A DNA stretch of 64,000 bases from Brachionus rotundiformis (lineage: Eukaryota; Rotifera; Eurotatoria; Ploima; Brachionidae), in assembly GCA_016802295.1 (NCBI GenBank), contig JAESIW010000162.1, positions 607,739 through 671,738 on the forward strand, given 5' to 3'. Below, in pieces: positions 22,601-34,800 of the stretch (position 1 is the first letter of the stretch; each line of letters starts with the position of its first letter). The notes below the pieces were generated by a model, which saw only the letters and a list, made by a program, of their open reading frames with translations, ran no database searches and was not told where the DNA came from. A program made the position numbers and the translations under genes.

Positions 22601-25600
22601 GATGCAGAAAGTTTGTCACTTTGAGGAAATTTTCTTATTCTAAACTCTAAATTTACATCAAGTGGAACCACAGTAGCTTACCATCAGCCAGACGACTACA
22701 CCTCCCTTAAAATATCCAACTACTATGAAACATTGTCTCATCTAAATGATAATTCGAGTGTGATCAGCCTTAAATGGACACCTGATTTTAAATGTCTCAC
22801 TGTTTTGTATGATAATGGAACGTTTTGTTTGTTCAGTGTGTTTGGTACACTACTCTATGACTCAAGAGAACTATTTTATTATGGATATCTAAGTGAAAGT
22901 TTGAAATTAATAAAAAATTTGGTAAATTGGATCAAATTTAAAAGAATAGAAATAAATTTTGACCAATAGGACTTTGGTTATGATGGCTATTCCATCTGGT
23001 TGTATGCCCAGTCTGGCGAAAATACACTTGGAGAGCTCATGCAAGTCAAAACTCTCAGATGCTCATCTTTGAACAATTTTTCAATGGTTTTAAATTAAAT
23101 TTAAAATTTTCTAAGTTATTTATCTTTTAATTAAGAATAATGTGGAACATATAGCTCTTAATGGGGAAAGAGAGGTCTATGTATGTCTTAACCTTAACAA
23201 AATTAATTCCCGATGTTTGGAAAAAATAGAAAATGATAACAAAAAATTGCCACAAAAGTACCAATATCCGTGTCTGAAGCTCGGTGGTAATAGTATATGG
23301 CAAATAATAAATGTGCCATTGACATACATATCAACCAACTACCCAATAAAGGTATTTTAATTTAGTAAGAAAAAAATGGATTAACATATAATTATTAGAT
23401 GACTTCTATTGATGTAGAGGGCAAGTATTTGGCTGTAGCAGGCTCTCGTGGTTTCACCCACTACTCTTTTTTGACCCGTAAATGGAAAATATTTGGCAAT
23501 GCTGACCAAGAAAGAGACATTAAAGTTACTGGTGGAATTTTGTGGTGGAAAGAATTTATTTGTATGAGTTGTATTAACTTAGGTGAAAATAAAAATGAAG
23601 TGAGTTGAGTAAAAAATAACTTTTAATTGATTGTATAATTTTTAATAATATTTTTTTTCCAAAGATACGCTTCTATTCACGTAACTCCAATTTGGACAAC
23701 AGCTATTCCAAAATAAGCAAGACTTCATGCACCATACTTCAAATGAATATTTTCCGCAACTTGATGGTATTGTTTGGCATAGACTGTAAAATACAAGTAT
23801 TTGGACTCGAAGGAGGAAAAGACTCAAGTAAATATCAATTAGAAACAGGGTTTGGTAATTCATGACCACTTTTTATAGCATCAAAAATAATCCTTAACAA
23901 ACTGGTGGAAATACCAATTAATGCCTATGTGTTCAACAACCCCTATTTGGTCATTTCGATCAATCTTTGTCCACTCTTCATCGGAGCCTACAACGAGGTA
24001 CTTAAAACCAACATTGAATCAGTCAGTTCAAGCATGAAAAGCATTCTATTGAACATAGCAGGAAATTTGCTCATTTTTCAGCCAGATTTGGACGGTCTTT
24101 TGTCTATTCCACAAGACCTGAACAAAACCAAACCAGTAGCTTTGAAACTAAATTCCTCAAAAGCATTTTTTTCTAATTTTCATACAATTTAGTTTACATC
24201 CATGCCTCCAATTATGCTTTCGGACAACACCGAAAACTTCTGGGTTGTGACAGACAATCCAAAGCACAAATTACTGAATGGTCTAATAAATTATTCCCTT
24301 TGGATTCACTGTGGCTCCAATGGAATGAAATTGTGGCTACCATTGTCCGGAGAAGAGTCTACTGTTAATCAAGAGAACAGAATTATTTTGAATTTTTCTC
24401 TTAATTTTTATCCATTAAGTAAAAAAAATTTAATTTACAAAAAATTTAATTCTTAATTAAAAAAACAACAACAAGGTCTGTTGGTTAATGAGTCCATAAT
24501 AATCGGTGTTCAATCAGAAGCTATTTGCCTAAATCAAAACTCTTATTGTCAAATTCAAAAGACTGTAATTTATCTTTTCTTTAATTAGAACTTTATTTAA
24601 AAAAGTTTACTTAAAAATTAGACTCAGTTGTTTATGCCATTTATATTAGAGGGGCTAATACGCAAAAAAATGTTCATCGATGCCAAAAAATTGCTTAATG
24701 GCTATCGATATTTGCCATATTTTTTGCATCTTGTCGAACTTTTGGTTCACAAGATAATGGAGGATGAAGCCAATATGTCCGACGAGCAGAAACCAAATTT
24801 TATTCTCTCGGATGTAATTGGGTTTATAGAAGATTTTCCAGAGTACCTTAAAATAATATCACACTGTACTCGTAAATCTGAAGTGGCCATTTGGCCATAT
24901 TTGTTCTCGGTAGTTGGTCATCCGCGAGACTTATACGAGGTAGGTGTTTTTGATTTCTAAATGGATAGTGATTAATTTTGCCAAGAAATGTTTGAGTGAA
25001 AATGACCTGGAGACGGCCGCCTCTTATCTTGTTGTCATTCAGAATACAGAGAACTCAAAGCTTTGCGAAAAGGTAGATTGAAATTGATTATAAAAAGTCC
25101 AATTATTTTTTGAAATTATTTTTCCTAGTTTGCCAATATGCTGCTTAAGTCGGCACTACAAAATTGCCAGTGGGAGTTGGTACGTGAGATTACTAGATTT
25201 CTTTCTTCTATTGGTAAGTTTTAAAGTTTTGGTAAGCAAAAAATAAGATACTCAAGTATTATTAATTTTAATTCTTTTTTTTTTCAATTGACCAAAACCA
25301 AGAATATAATTTAAAATAGTTTAAAACTAATTTCTTTGATAAAATCTTAGATTAATACTTATCAAATTTATTAAAATTTATTTCTTAATTCTTTGAAAGC
25401 CAATTTTATTGCCAATAATCTAATGACAATTAAAAAAATTTAAATATTTAAATTTGAATAGATCCTTCAGATTATGAGAATGAAGTTTTCAATCACTCAA
25501 CTGAGAGCCAGAGTTCGTCTTACAATGTCGACAGTCCAAAGAATATAAAGCTTCTTAATCAAAAGAACTCGATAAATAGTGCCCGCACATCAACCTCTTC

Positions 25601-26649
25601 TCTTGGTCAGCTGTCAAAGGATGATCCAAAATTGAAGCATCAGTCCAGCTCTAAATCTTTGAGCAAAAAAGTGTCTTTTGTCGATGACCAAGTCAAACCA
25701 CCATCTGACTTTGAATTGTACAAAAAAACCATAGAGACCATCATTTACGAGTATGCCAACGAATTGCTTAAGAGTTTCAGAGTTAAGCAATTATTCGAGA
25801 TGTTCTCAAATTTATCTTTTTTGAATATAGAAAATTGGCTCACACAATTTCAGTATTTGCTAAGAAATTTAAGATTAATAATTAAAAGTTTTAACTATTT
25901 TACATTTAGACAAGTGTCCATAATTGATAATTATGTTCAAGCCTTATCTAGTATTCACTTTGACTTCAACTGGCCTTATCCAATACTTGTCAATCAATTT
26001 AATAAAAGTATTAAAAATAATTTGTTTTCTTTTTTAATTAAAATTTTATCAAGCTAACTCTTTTGTAATTGAATCTGAACAAGATAAGAAATTGTCAGAT
26101 TTTATTTATGACGAAATTGCCCAAAATGACGGACAAGAAGGTAGGATAATTTATTTGTATACATTTTATGGTAAAATTTGCATTAACCACAATATACACA
26201 ACCAGAATACAAACCAATTGACGACACGGTAAACAGCTTGTATGACTTTGATTTGATGGCACAGGAATTGGCAAACACGGGCTCAGCTCAGTCGAAAAAA
26301 CAATTAAAGTAATCTTGATCAATGACCAATTACGATAAATAAAATTTCAAAACTAAAAAGTTTTATGATGGAAACTTTCCTGAACACAAAGTGTTTCGAA
26401 TGGGTTCTGTTGATTGCCATAGTTTTGAAGAAATTTTCTGTAATCAGCGATGTGATGCGTCTGGTCAAGACGAACGAAATGAGTGAACCATTATCCGATA
26501 GTCTTAAAAAAGGCATTGAACAGCTTGATCTATGGGCAACCAAAGAATGGTATATAAGACTACAATTTTTTTTCTAATCAAACTAAATTTTTATTCCTAT
26601 CCAAAGCCGTGGCTATAAATCAATTGTTCAGAAAGTGATCGGTCTTTGA
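19671..26649 (+). CDS. RIC1: RIC1 homologue, RAB6 guanine exchange factor subunit
   Basis: About 23 exons: 19671-19811, 20521-20628 (repeated at 21744-21851), 21909-21994, 22041-22142, 22190-22332, 22379-22610, 22663-22921, 22970-23086, 23136-23351, 23399-23599, 23665-23827, 23879-24135, 24193-24418, 24476-24564, 24622-24939, 24986-25072, 25129-25213, 25462-25852, 25910-26007, 26054-26140, 26206-26308, 26361-26549 and 26607-26649. The N-terminal half is a WD40-type beta-propeller (MYYVIESPKVINVP, IMIWYSN). Diagnostic blocks are TGGILWWKEFICMSCINL, RFYSRNSNLDNSYSK, CGSNGMKLWLPLSGEE and the RIC1 domain FIEDFPEYLKIISHCTRKSE...YLFSVVGHPRDLYE. The tail ends in TKCFEWVLLIAIVLKKFSVI. In yeast and animals RIC1 with RGP1 activates Ypt6/RAB6 at the Golgi. 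An assembly gap and a duplicated exon 2 make the 5' part uncertain. Confidence 0.93.
19895..21890 (+). repeat. Duplicated RIC1 intron 1-exon 2 segment flanking an assembly gap
   Basis: The sequence of about 19895-20159 plus 20371-20662 recurs at about 21325-21890, on the other side of an N run (20663-21324). Both copies contain the full 108-nt exon 2 with the same splice sites. The first copy has an extra block of about 210 bp (20160-20370) that the second lacks, and there are scattered substitutions. The pattern fits two haplotypes placed in tandem by the assembler. Confidence 0.85.
20663..21324. other. Assembly gap (N run, 662 positions)
   Basis: Unknown sequence inside the RIC1 gene. The open frame that appears to span it is an artefact of the Ns. 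Confidence 0.99.
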
Positions 26650-27679
26650 ATTTTTTACTTTTCTAGTTACTAATTTGTTTTAATATGGCAAAAATTTTTA
26701 ATTAATTTATTGTTCAGTAAAATTTGGACAAAAGCTCAAAATTATTATATAAGAAAAAAATTTTAAAAAATCGTGTAAATAAAATTTTATTAAATTTTTA
26801 AAGAAACTTAATTGTAATTTAAAAAATACACTATTTCATTAAGAAATATCACACTTAGAGATTAAAAATTTAGAACAAATTTTAATTAAATTTGATATTT
26901 AAGCAAAAAAAGCCTTGGTGAAATTAGATACTAAACTTTTTTTTCTATTTTTTTCTCGAAAAACAAGCATTCTCGAAGAATTGTTCACAGCTTAGTTTTA
27001 CAATTTTGATAGGTATTAATTTATGCTATATTTGTATAAAAGTGTTTTGTTTGAAAATTGTTTTGTCCATATCAAATAACACTACAAAACATATAAGATC
27101 TCTAAAGCCTGGTGACTATTTGAAAATTTGAGACCATATATTAACAAGGTTGCCAGTGATCTAAAAATATCAAGAACTATTTTTCTTATTATTCTGTATT
27201 TCATTTGAAGTGGATGCTTTTCTTGCTATGACCAGATAAGATCCAAGACTTGCACTCAAAATATCAAGATCTTATCTTAGAAAATTTATTTTCCAAATAG
27301 CTCTCGTTTGTAAACAATTAAGCTGAGGTTTTTGTTAAAATAATATTTTTAGTCAATTATTATTTACGGAGTTTGGCAATTTTTTTTCAAGATAAACAAT
27401 ATTTTGGACAAATATTTTTTAAATTGAAGCTAAATTCAAATCAATAAACGAAAAAATAAAAACTCTTTTTTACTATTACTTAATGATGGAAAAATTTGGT
27501 CAGAATTTAATATTGAAAATAATTTTTTTCTTAGATTAAAAAAGATAATATTCTCAAGTAAATTTAGGCATTCAAGAGCACATCTCATTTAATGAATAGC
27601 AGGAACAAATCTAAAAACAACATTTATCTAGTTAGATCAATTTTAATAATTAGAAATAAATAATTTCAGAAAGCTTTAT

Positions 27680-27890
27680 TTGGTAAGGAAATTAAGATTT
27701 ATCCAAACTTCTATCTCCTCCTCACAAGCTGTCCACTCGTTCAGCTCTTTCTGATCTCTTTAAACTGTTTTCTTCCAGGTGATTGTCGGCCTTCCAGCAC
27801 TTCTCTCTCCTTGAGGTGTCCAGAATAGTGCAACTCTAGGAATTCTGTCTATTGGCATCCTCAATACTTAAGTTTCTGGTTCATAGTCCT
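27680..27890 (-). mobile_element. Decayed non-LTR retrotransposon fragment (C-terminal reverse transcriptase)
   Basis: On the minus strand the frame reads VLRMPIDRIPRVALFWTPQG, continuing through RSAGRPTITWKKTV, a stop, then a conserved-looking Glu/Trp-rich tail (ELNEWTACEEEIEVW). This is the RM...R.P...L.W.P..G.R..GRP..TW...V signature of jockey/CR1-like elements, better preserved than the copy at 2616-2800. Confidence 0.85.
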
Positions 27891-28539
27891 CAGTCAAAGA
27901 GATAAAGATTTCCACATATTCCTTAATTTGAAGAATGCAGTTCTGGCAATTTTTAGAGATTGGCCAGTTCCAATCAGCATGAATTAAAGAAAAAACAATT
28001 GTTTAAATAAACTTTATTAAAATCAAAAGTGAATTTTAAGTCTCCTTGATCAGAAGAGAGCTCCCCCATTTAAGTCAAAATTGCTTATTGACCATAATCT
28101 AATGGATCTATTGATAAAGCATGCTTTCATACCATTACAAACATCCTCTTCCTTGTTTGGAGTTAGCTCGTGACTTACTGAGCACCTGGCCGTAGACAAA
28201 TGAACAAGAAAGACACAAAGTAGACAAAAAGTTCCATTTTTAGAATCAAGTTTAGTTCATTTTGATTCTAAAATGTTCGAGGTCAAATTATAATTAATTC
28301 AATTTTGACGAAAAATAATGAAGATTTCTCGTCTAGTTCGTTGTCGACAGATACGACACAGAAATTCGATACGCACTTTATTTAAAGAGAGAAAGTTGTT
28401 TAGAATAGAATGGCTTACAAGAATCTTGGCTCAATCTTTGCTTTAGTAAAACATTTGAAAAAATAAAATTTTACTAATTGCGTATTTGTGATTGCCTAGT
28501 AGTTCTGAAAGAAAAATATTTTTTTACCTTTTTTTTATT

Positions 28540-28810
28540 TAATTTTTTTTCTATATAAAATCAGGTTTCTAATAGTTCTTGAAAACTCGTTTCATTGAGG
28601 AGTAAGTAAACATTGTCACTATTGTTTCAAGAGATCTATTAGATTATATAAGAAGATTACGCAAGATATGGGACCTAATCCGACGTGATTAAGATTTACT
28701 CACGTCGCTATTCGGTCCGTAGAGATCAACTTTTTGTGTCATTACTCTATTTAAGAAAATAAATTTGATTTAAACAAATCTTGAGTTGTTTCTAATTTGA
28801 TTAAGACAAT
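28540..28810 (+). repeat. Possible solo-LTR-like segment with palindrome
   Basis: ctatataaaa near 28552, a perfect stem cgacgtga/tcacgtcg at 28681-28688 and 28700-28707 (11 base loop), and aataaa near 28758 come in the order seen in LTR promoter and polyadenylation regions. No second copy, primer-binding site or polyprotein was seen, so this is only a suggestion. Confidence 0.25.
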
Positions 28811-31800
28811 ATTTGCAGCAGTGTGACCTTTGTGTGACTTTAACAAAGAGTCAAATGTCGATTGACTTGGGGACAGTAGGTAATTAGGCAAAAAACGTGA
28901 CAATTTGAAGAGCATTATTTACTTGGATTGGCCAATTATAAGTGACCTGACTGTCAATGTGAGCCATAAGTTAAAAATCACTTAGTACCGACAAGATTTT
29001 TGTCTTAGACAAATTTCAATTAGTGTACAATGCAACACATGTGAGGGCGCTCTATTAGATAATCTAAAAATAAAAACCCAAATAATAATCAAGTTGGAAA
29101 ATATTCTATAATCAAATAAATATATTTTTATTATAAAGGTAAATCTAAAGCTAATTTAAATTTGGACCAGAATGATTAATATGTGACTTTTCTGAATAAA
29201 AGGCTGATTTTTTTTTACTAATAAGCAAAAGAGTTTTCCTAACAAGAAAAATGGGCTTATCCCAGTGTCCAGCGACCTGTCAAGTGGCCGAGTTTGAAGG
29301 CCAATTAGGCCCTATATGTCAAATAAATAAACATTTAAATTAGAGAAGAGTTTGAATTAGAATCTAATGAACTCGATCTCCTAATCCATTGTTGGAAAAC
29401 AAAAGATTATGAACTATTTGAGGATTAATAATTGTTCTTTTAACAAAGTAATTTAGAACAAAGCTTCGATTTATTCACTTAAATTGTCTATTGACGTCTA
29501 AAAATATACTTGAATATATATATATATAAGTATTTATAAATTTTTTTTTGAAGCGATCGAAATTTTAATTGTTACCAAAATTTAAAATAAGAAACAATTA
29601 AAATCGCATCTAACAATTTTTTTTGTTAAAAAAATAATAATAATATATTTTTGTCAATGGTACTTGATGAAAATGAGTAATTATGAAAAATTTAATATGA
29701 GATTGAATATTGGTTAAAAATTCGTTGGTCCTTGGCTTGTGCATAAATGACAGTTTATGCTATAAATTGACTAAAAGTATTTTCCAATACAGGTTAGTTG
29801 GTAGTTAAGTTAAATTTTACAATTTGAACCAAAAAATTTGATTTAATTTTCAAAAGTAGAGAAAAAAAAATAAACAAATTTCAAGATTGTAGGGGAAAAT
29901 TAGGAATAAATTATTTATTTTAAAATTCAAAGTGATACACCGGTGTTTGATATTTTTGATCTGAGAAGCAAAGCAGCTTTCTCTTAATACATTTCAAGAA
30001 GACATGTATTCTTGTTGACATAGGTAGGCTTTTTGTCTATAAACTGGTTCAGTTTATTCATTGAATGTTTAAAAAAAGCCCATAGCATGTACGGCACAAA
30101 TGATGGGAAAATAAAGAAATTAATTTTTAGACTTAAATTTAGCTGGATTTTGATTTTTTTTAAGTACCGTTTCATTTTCGAGTAAATTTTTAATTATCAA
30201 TAATAAAAACAAGATCAAAAAGTTAATCTATACATTTTTAACTATACAAAAAAAGAGGTTTTTGTAAAACAAAAATTATATCTAAATCTTTTAATTATTA
30301 AAAAAGTCCATTTTTATCATTAAGGTCAAATTAGTCTTCTCTTTTCTTCATGTTGAACTAAGTGTACACTGTAAGATATTATTTTTAAATCTAAATATGT
30401 TTTTTTATTTTTTTTAAATAAAATTTTAAGAATTACATTCTAGAATAAACAAAAAGAGTTCTGGCTTCGTTCGGGCTGGCAACTTTACACCATAAGGTTG
30501 TTGCTAAACGAACATTGGTAAAGTTTTAAATATATTTTCCCAATTTATGTTTATATATAAAACTAGATTAAGTTAAAAAAATTTATTTATCTTTTGTTCG
30601 TGGAGATTGTAGATGGCCTAACTACTCGTGTCAATTTAATTGCCAGTGATCCAAAAAATAAATTAATTTATTCATTTTCTTTTTTAATTTAATTTTACAT
30701 TTCCATATATACATAAAAATTATATTCAATCAAATAAGCTAATGATCGCTTTTAAATAAATAATTGTAAATTGTATTCAGATTCAAATTAGGACGACTTA
30801 TGAGTCAATTAGATAAATATAAATTTTCAAAGTGAATTTATAAGAATTAATTTATTTATATATCAAGAATAAATATTTAATTGGTGAAGTTAAGGCCTAG
30901 CATGTATCGGTTTAGCTCCTTGAGGGCAGCCTGAGACAACATCCATTTTCATACGCTCAAATTCAAATTTGAAACATACGGTCACTAGTACATGCATTAG
31001 AAAGCATGCGAATGTCTTGTATTTGAAACATGCCCGAACATTTGTCTCATGGCATATTTTAAGACAACAAATTTCAATGGATCATCTCTCTTAGAAATAA
31101 TCACAAGTCTATTTAACATTTTATTTAATGTGAGCTTTTCACTAAAAGCCTATTTAACAACAAGTCTGTAAATTTTTGCCATAAATAGAATTTTGTTTTT
31201 AAGTAACTATGATTGTCAAACTATAAAAAATAAATTGTCAATAGCGAACAAAAAAAAAAAATTAAAAAAAAAAACATGTATTTTTTTATTCTCTTTCTCT
31301 AGCTTTTTCAATACAAGAAAAATAGTTTGTTTGTTTATAAATGATATAAATGTGAGGATGACTTGTTTATGTGTTTGTATGTGCTGTGAAGATTCATTCT
31401 AGAATTCAAAAGATCTAACTTGGGGCCTTTCGGAAAGCTCGCTCCAGACCCCCCTCCAAGGCATCTGCACGAATAAATGTGCTATTAGAAAGCGCTCATT
31501 CAAACAATCATATTTAGCAAGCAAACTAAATTGTCAATTGCTTTTTTTTGTTCATTCATAATTTAAGAATTTCTAATGCCAATCCAAGGTAGGATGATTA
31601 TGAGCACAGGTAGTCGATAAAAATGGCTGCAATTAGCGCTGCCATTGACATTCATTTAGCGACTAGACTTAATGGCAAGTTTGGCTAATTAGTTTGTCTT
31701 AGGCGATATGACTAGGAAATATTTTTGCTCGGATTAGCCCCAATTAGAGCTCTAAATGACAACACCGCTGACCTAAATTTTGTATATAGTATTTTTGTTT

Positions 31801-31835
31801 TAGATAAACAATTCGATTGCCAACAAATCTGCTAA

Positions 31836-34800
31836 ATGGCATCAATTTCGCCGAATACATTGGTAAACAATTACGAGATAGAGTACACGCCGCCAAAAGA
31901 CATGGCCAGGAACAAGAGCTTCATAGCGACGGCGAACGTGATCGCCTCGTACTCGCCGAATTTGAGCGGCGACTCGGGCTTCGACGGCACCGGCAGTCCG
32001 AACGTGATCGCCGGCGGCATGGCCGAGCTGAGCATTAACGCCGAGCCTGTGCCGCTAAACGTGACCAGCATTAACTTGGCCGGGCCNNNNNNNNNNNNNN
32101 NNNNNNNNNNNNNNNNNNNNNNNNNNNNNNNNNNNNNNNNNNNNNNNNNNNNNNNNNNNNNNNNNNNNNNNNNNNNNNNNNNNNNNNNNNNNNNNNNNNN
32201 NNNNNNNNNNNNNNNNNNNNNNNNNNNNNNNNNNNNNNNNNNNNNNNNNNNNNNNNNNNNNNNNNNNNNNNNNNNNNNNNNNNNNNNNNNNNNNNNNNNN
32301 NNNNNNNNNNNNNNNNNNNNNNNNNNNNNNNNNNNNNNNNNNNNNNNNNNNNNNNNNNNNNNNNNNNNNNNNNNNNNNNNNNNNNNNNNNNNNNNNNNNN
32401 NNNNNNNNNNNNNNNNNNNNNNNNNNNNNNNNNNNNNNNNNNNNNNNNNNNNCGACGGCGAACGTGATCGCCTCGTACTCGCCCAATCTGAGCGGCGACT
32501 CGGGCTTCGACGCCACCGGCAGTCCGAACGTGATCGCCGGCGGCATGACCGAGCTGAGCATTAACGCCGAGCCTGTGCCGCTAAACGTGACCAGCATTAA
32601 CTTGGCCGGGCCCGGTCTCATGCCGTCGCTGATCGCGACCGCCCAGAGCGTCGGCTCGGAAAAATGCCTCCGATGCAACAACCTCGTGTACGCCCTAGAA
32701 CGTATCGGACCCATTAAAGGCAACATTTACCACAAGACGTGCTTCAAGTGCCACAATTGCGAAAGACAACTCGACCTCAAGACCTACTACACTAATCAGA
32801 TTAATCTCAATGACAAGCAAATATACTGCCAGTCGCATGCGCCAAAGTCCGGCAAGGGCGTGTTCGGCGCCGACAACATTTACATACACAATGTGCTCAA
32901 TGCGCCCAAGTTGGACGTAATGCAAAAATGTGACAATAAACCAAAGGTAATTTGATTTGAAGTGTTTGACAATAAGACAAAATTTGTGTCAATGTGGCTG
33001 GTTCCCATTCTTTTCTTCCTTTTTTTAAATAATAAAAAGTTAAAAGTCCCTTTTGAAATTAGTTTCCATCGGACAAAAAATAAAGTTAGGCAGACCTATT
33101 TTAGCAAAAAAAAGCATTTATTAGAGAATAATTTATTAGATTATAATTAACTTATTCAACTCTTGTGGTGCCCTGGCCCAGTTGGCGCTTAAGTGACAAT
33201 AAGACAAAAATTGCGTCAGTGTGGGTGTAAACAAATCTTTTTTGGTCTTTTGCTTTTCTCTTATTTCTGCTTAAAATTAATAAAAACTTAAAAATGTCTT
33301 TTGAAAATTTTGGTCAAAGTCTGTTCGACACGGCGGACATTCAGAGTCCAAGTTTGGCCAAGGAGATGGACAATTTGCGCACTCAATTTGCCAAATTTAA
33401 CTCCAGTCTTATCCTTAACGAGCTCAAAATAGAGCTCAATTACCTGGTCGATGAGGCACGTGACAAACTAAATTGTGAACTTAGGCGCACTCTGGATCAA
33501 GTTAACTACCAAATTTGCCTACTAAGTACCAAAATTTGCGTCCTAGAGACCAAGCTAGGCCAAACCATGAGCGAACAAGTGCGCGTTTTTTTTAAAGATA
33601 TATTTATCATTTGTTAGACAAAATAAATTTTATGAGATTTGTATGGTAACAGCTAAATTGTCCTGGTTTAAAAAATGGCAAGATTTTTATCTCATTAATA
33701 TATCTCATTAAAACTATTTAAAAATGTATCCAAATGAAAAAATTTTATCAATTTCTTTTAATTTGGTAGCGAAATGAAATTATTTAGATTAATTAAATTA
33801 CCTTTAGTGACCACAGTCTTTTTCTAGCATTTATTCTTTCAATGTTAAGTGAGATAAAAAGTGAATTAAGGTATTAAGGTAATAAATTAAGGTAATGATT
33901 CCACCATGGTCCAAAATATCCGAGCTTATCTGAAAGATAATGAACAAGCGTTTTATTGTGAACAACTAATGTTCCTAAAGTACTGTGTTCCCAAATTACA
34001 TCTCAAATACATGGTCCAGATTTGCGTCAGACTCTAAAAATCTTATCAAGCCATGGCTTTAAGTCAAAAATAAAAACAATTTTTTCATATTAAGCATTTG
34101 GTGCAGCACCAAAAATGAAAAAAAAACTGTATTTTTTTCTAGAAAAATTTAAACCAAAGCTTACCAACACTGTTAAACAAACAAAGCTTTGTTAAAGCTT
34201 GCTTTTTGAAAACTGTTACTTAATTTTTTGTTTGGAACGTAGAATAAATTAATTACCATGCTTTTCATAGAACTCATCTCTTCATTGTTTTTGTCTAAAC
34301 CAAGTATAGTTGTCCAGTCTTTGCTTTGTGAATGTCCTGAGCGAGATTGAACATTTTTAGCTCATTTTTCTTCACTGATAAAGTTGCTTGTTCTGTCAAG
34401 AACCAACTGGGGCTAGCCAACTAGCAAAATGACCGGGCTTTACCATTTTTAGCATCCTTTACCATGATATAAGAATAAAAAAATTAACTTTTAACATTTT
34501 ATTTTGAACAAAAATAATAATAAATTAATTAAATATAAACACACAACCAATTTCTTTACTAATTAGTTTATCTATTGTTATTTAGGCAAACATTGATGGA
34601 AGCGCTAGACACATAATGCATGCGGTGCACGCCCAGCACCTTGTTCAAATGGGAAACAGAAAAGACATGGCACAAATGCATTGCTTTCCGGCTTATCCAA
34701 TGAATCCGGTAACTTTTTTACACCCTTTAATCAACACTCAATTATCTATTACTTTCAATTTCAAAGGCCAAGCTAAAAGCGCGCGAAGAAGTGCTTAAAG

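Larger units (their letters stand above)
26650..31802. other. Gene-poor 5 kb stretch with decayed repeats
   Basis: No supportable coding gene. Recognisable pieces are a minus-strand reverse-transcriptase remnant (27680-27890), a hairpin at 28238-28273, and a 480 bp segment (about 28540-28810) with a TATA-like box (ctatataaaa), a perfect 8-bp stem palindrome (28681-28707) and a late aataaa, which could be an LTR remnant. The interval 31400-31800 is less AT-rich and may contain hillarin promoter and 5' UTR sequence. The small open frames at 29984-30175 (minus) and 31193-31402 (plus) look random. Confidence 0.5.

Noticed and set aside
28681..28707. Palindrome cgacgtga/tcacgtcg considered as a replication origin or terminator
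   Set aside because: A single 8-bp stem in an animal genome with no accompanying signals; kept only as part of a weak LTR suggestion.
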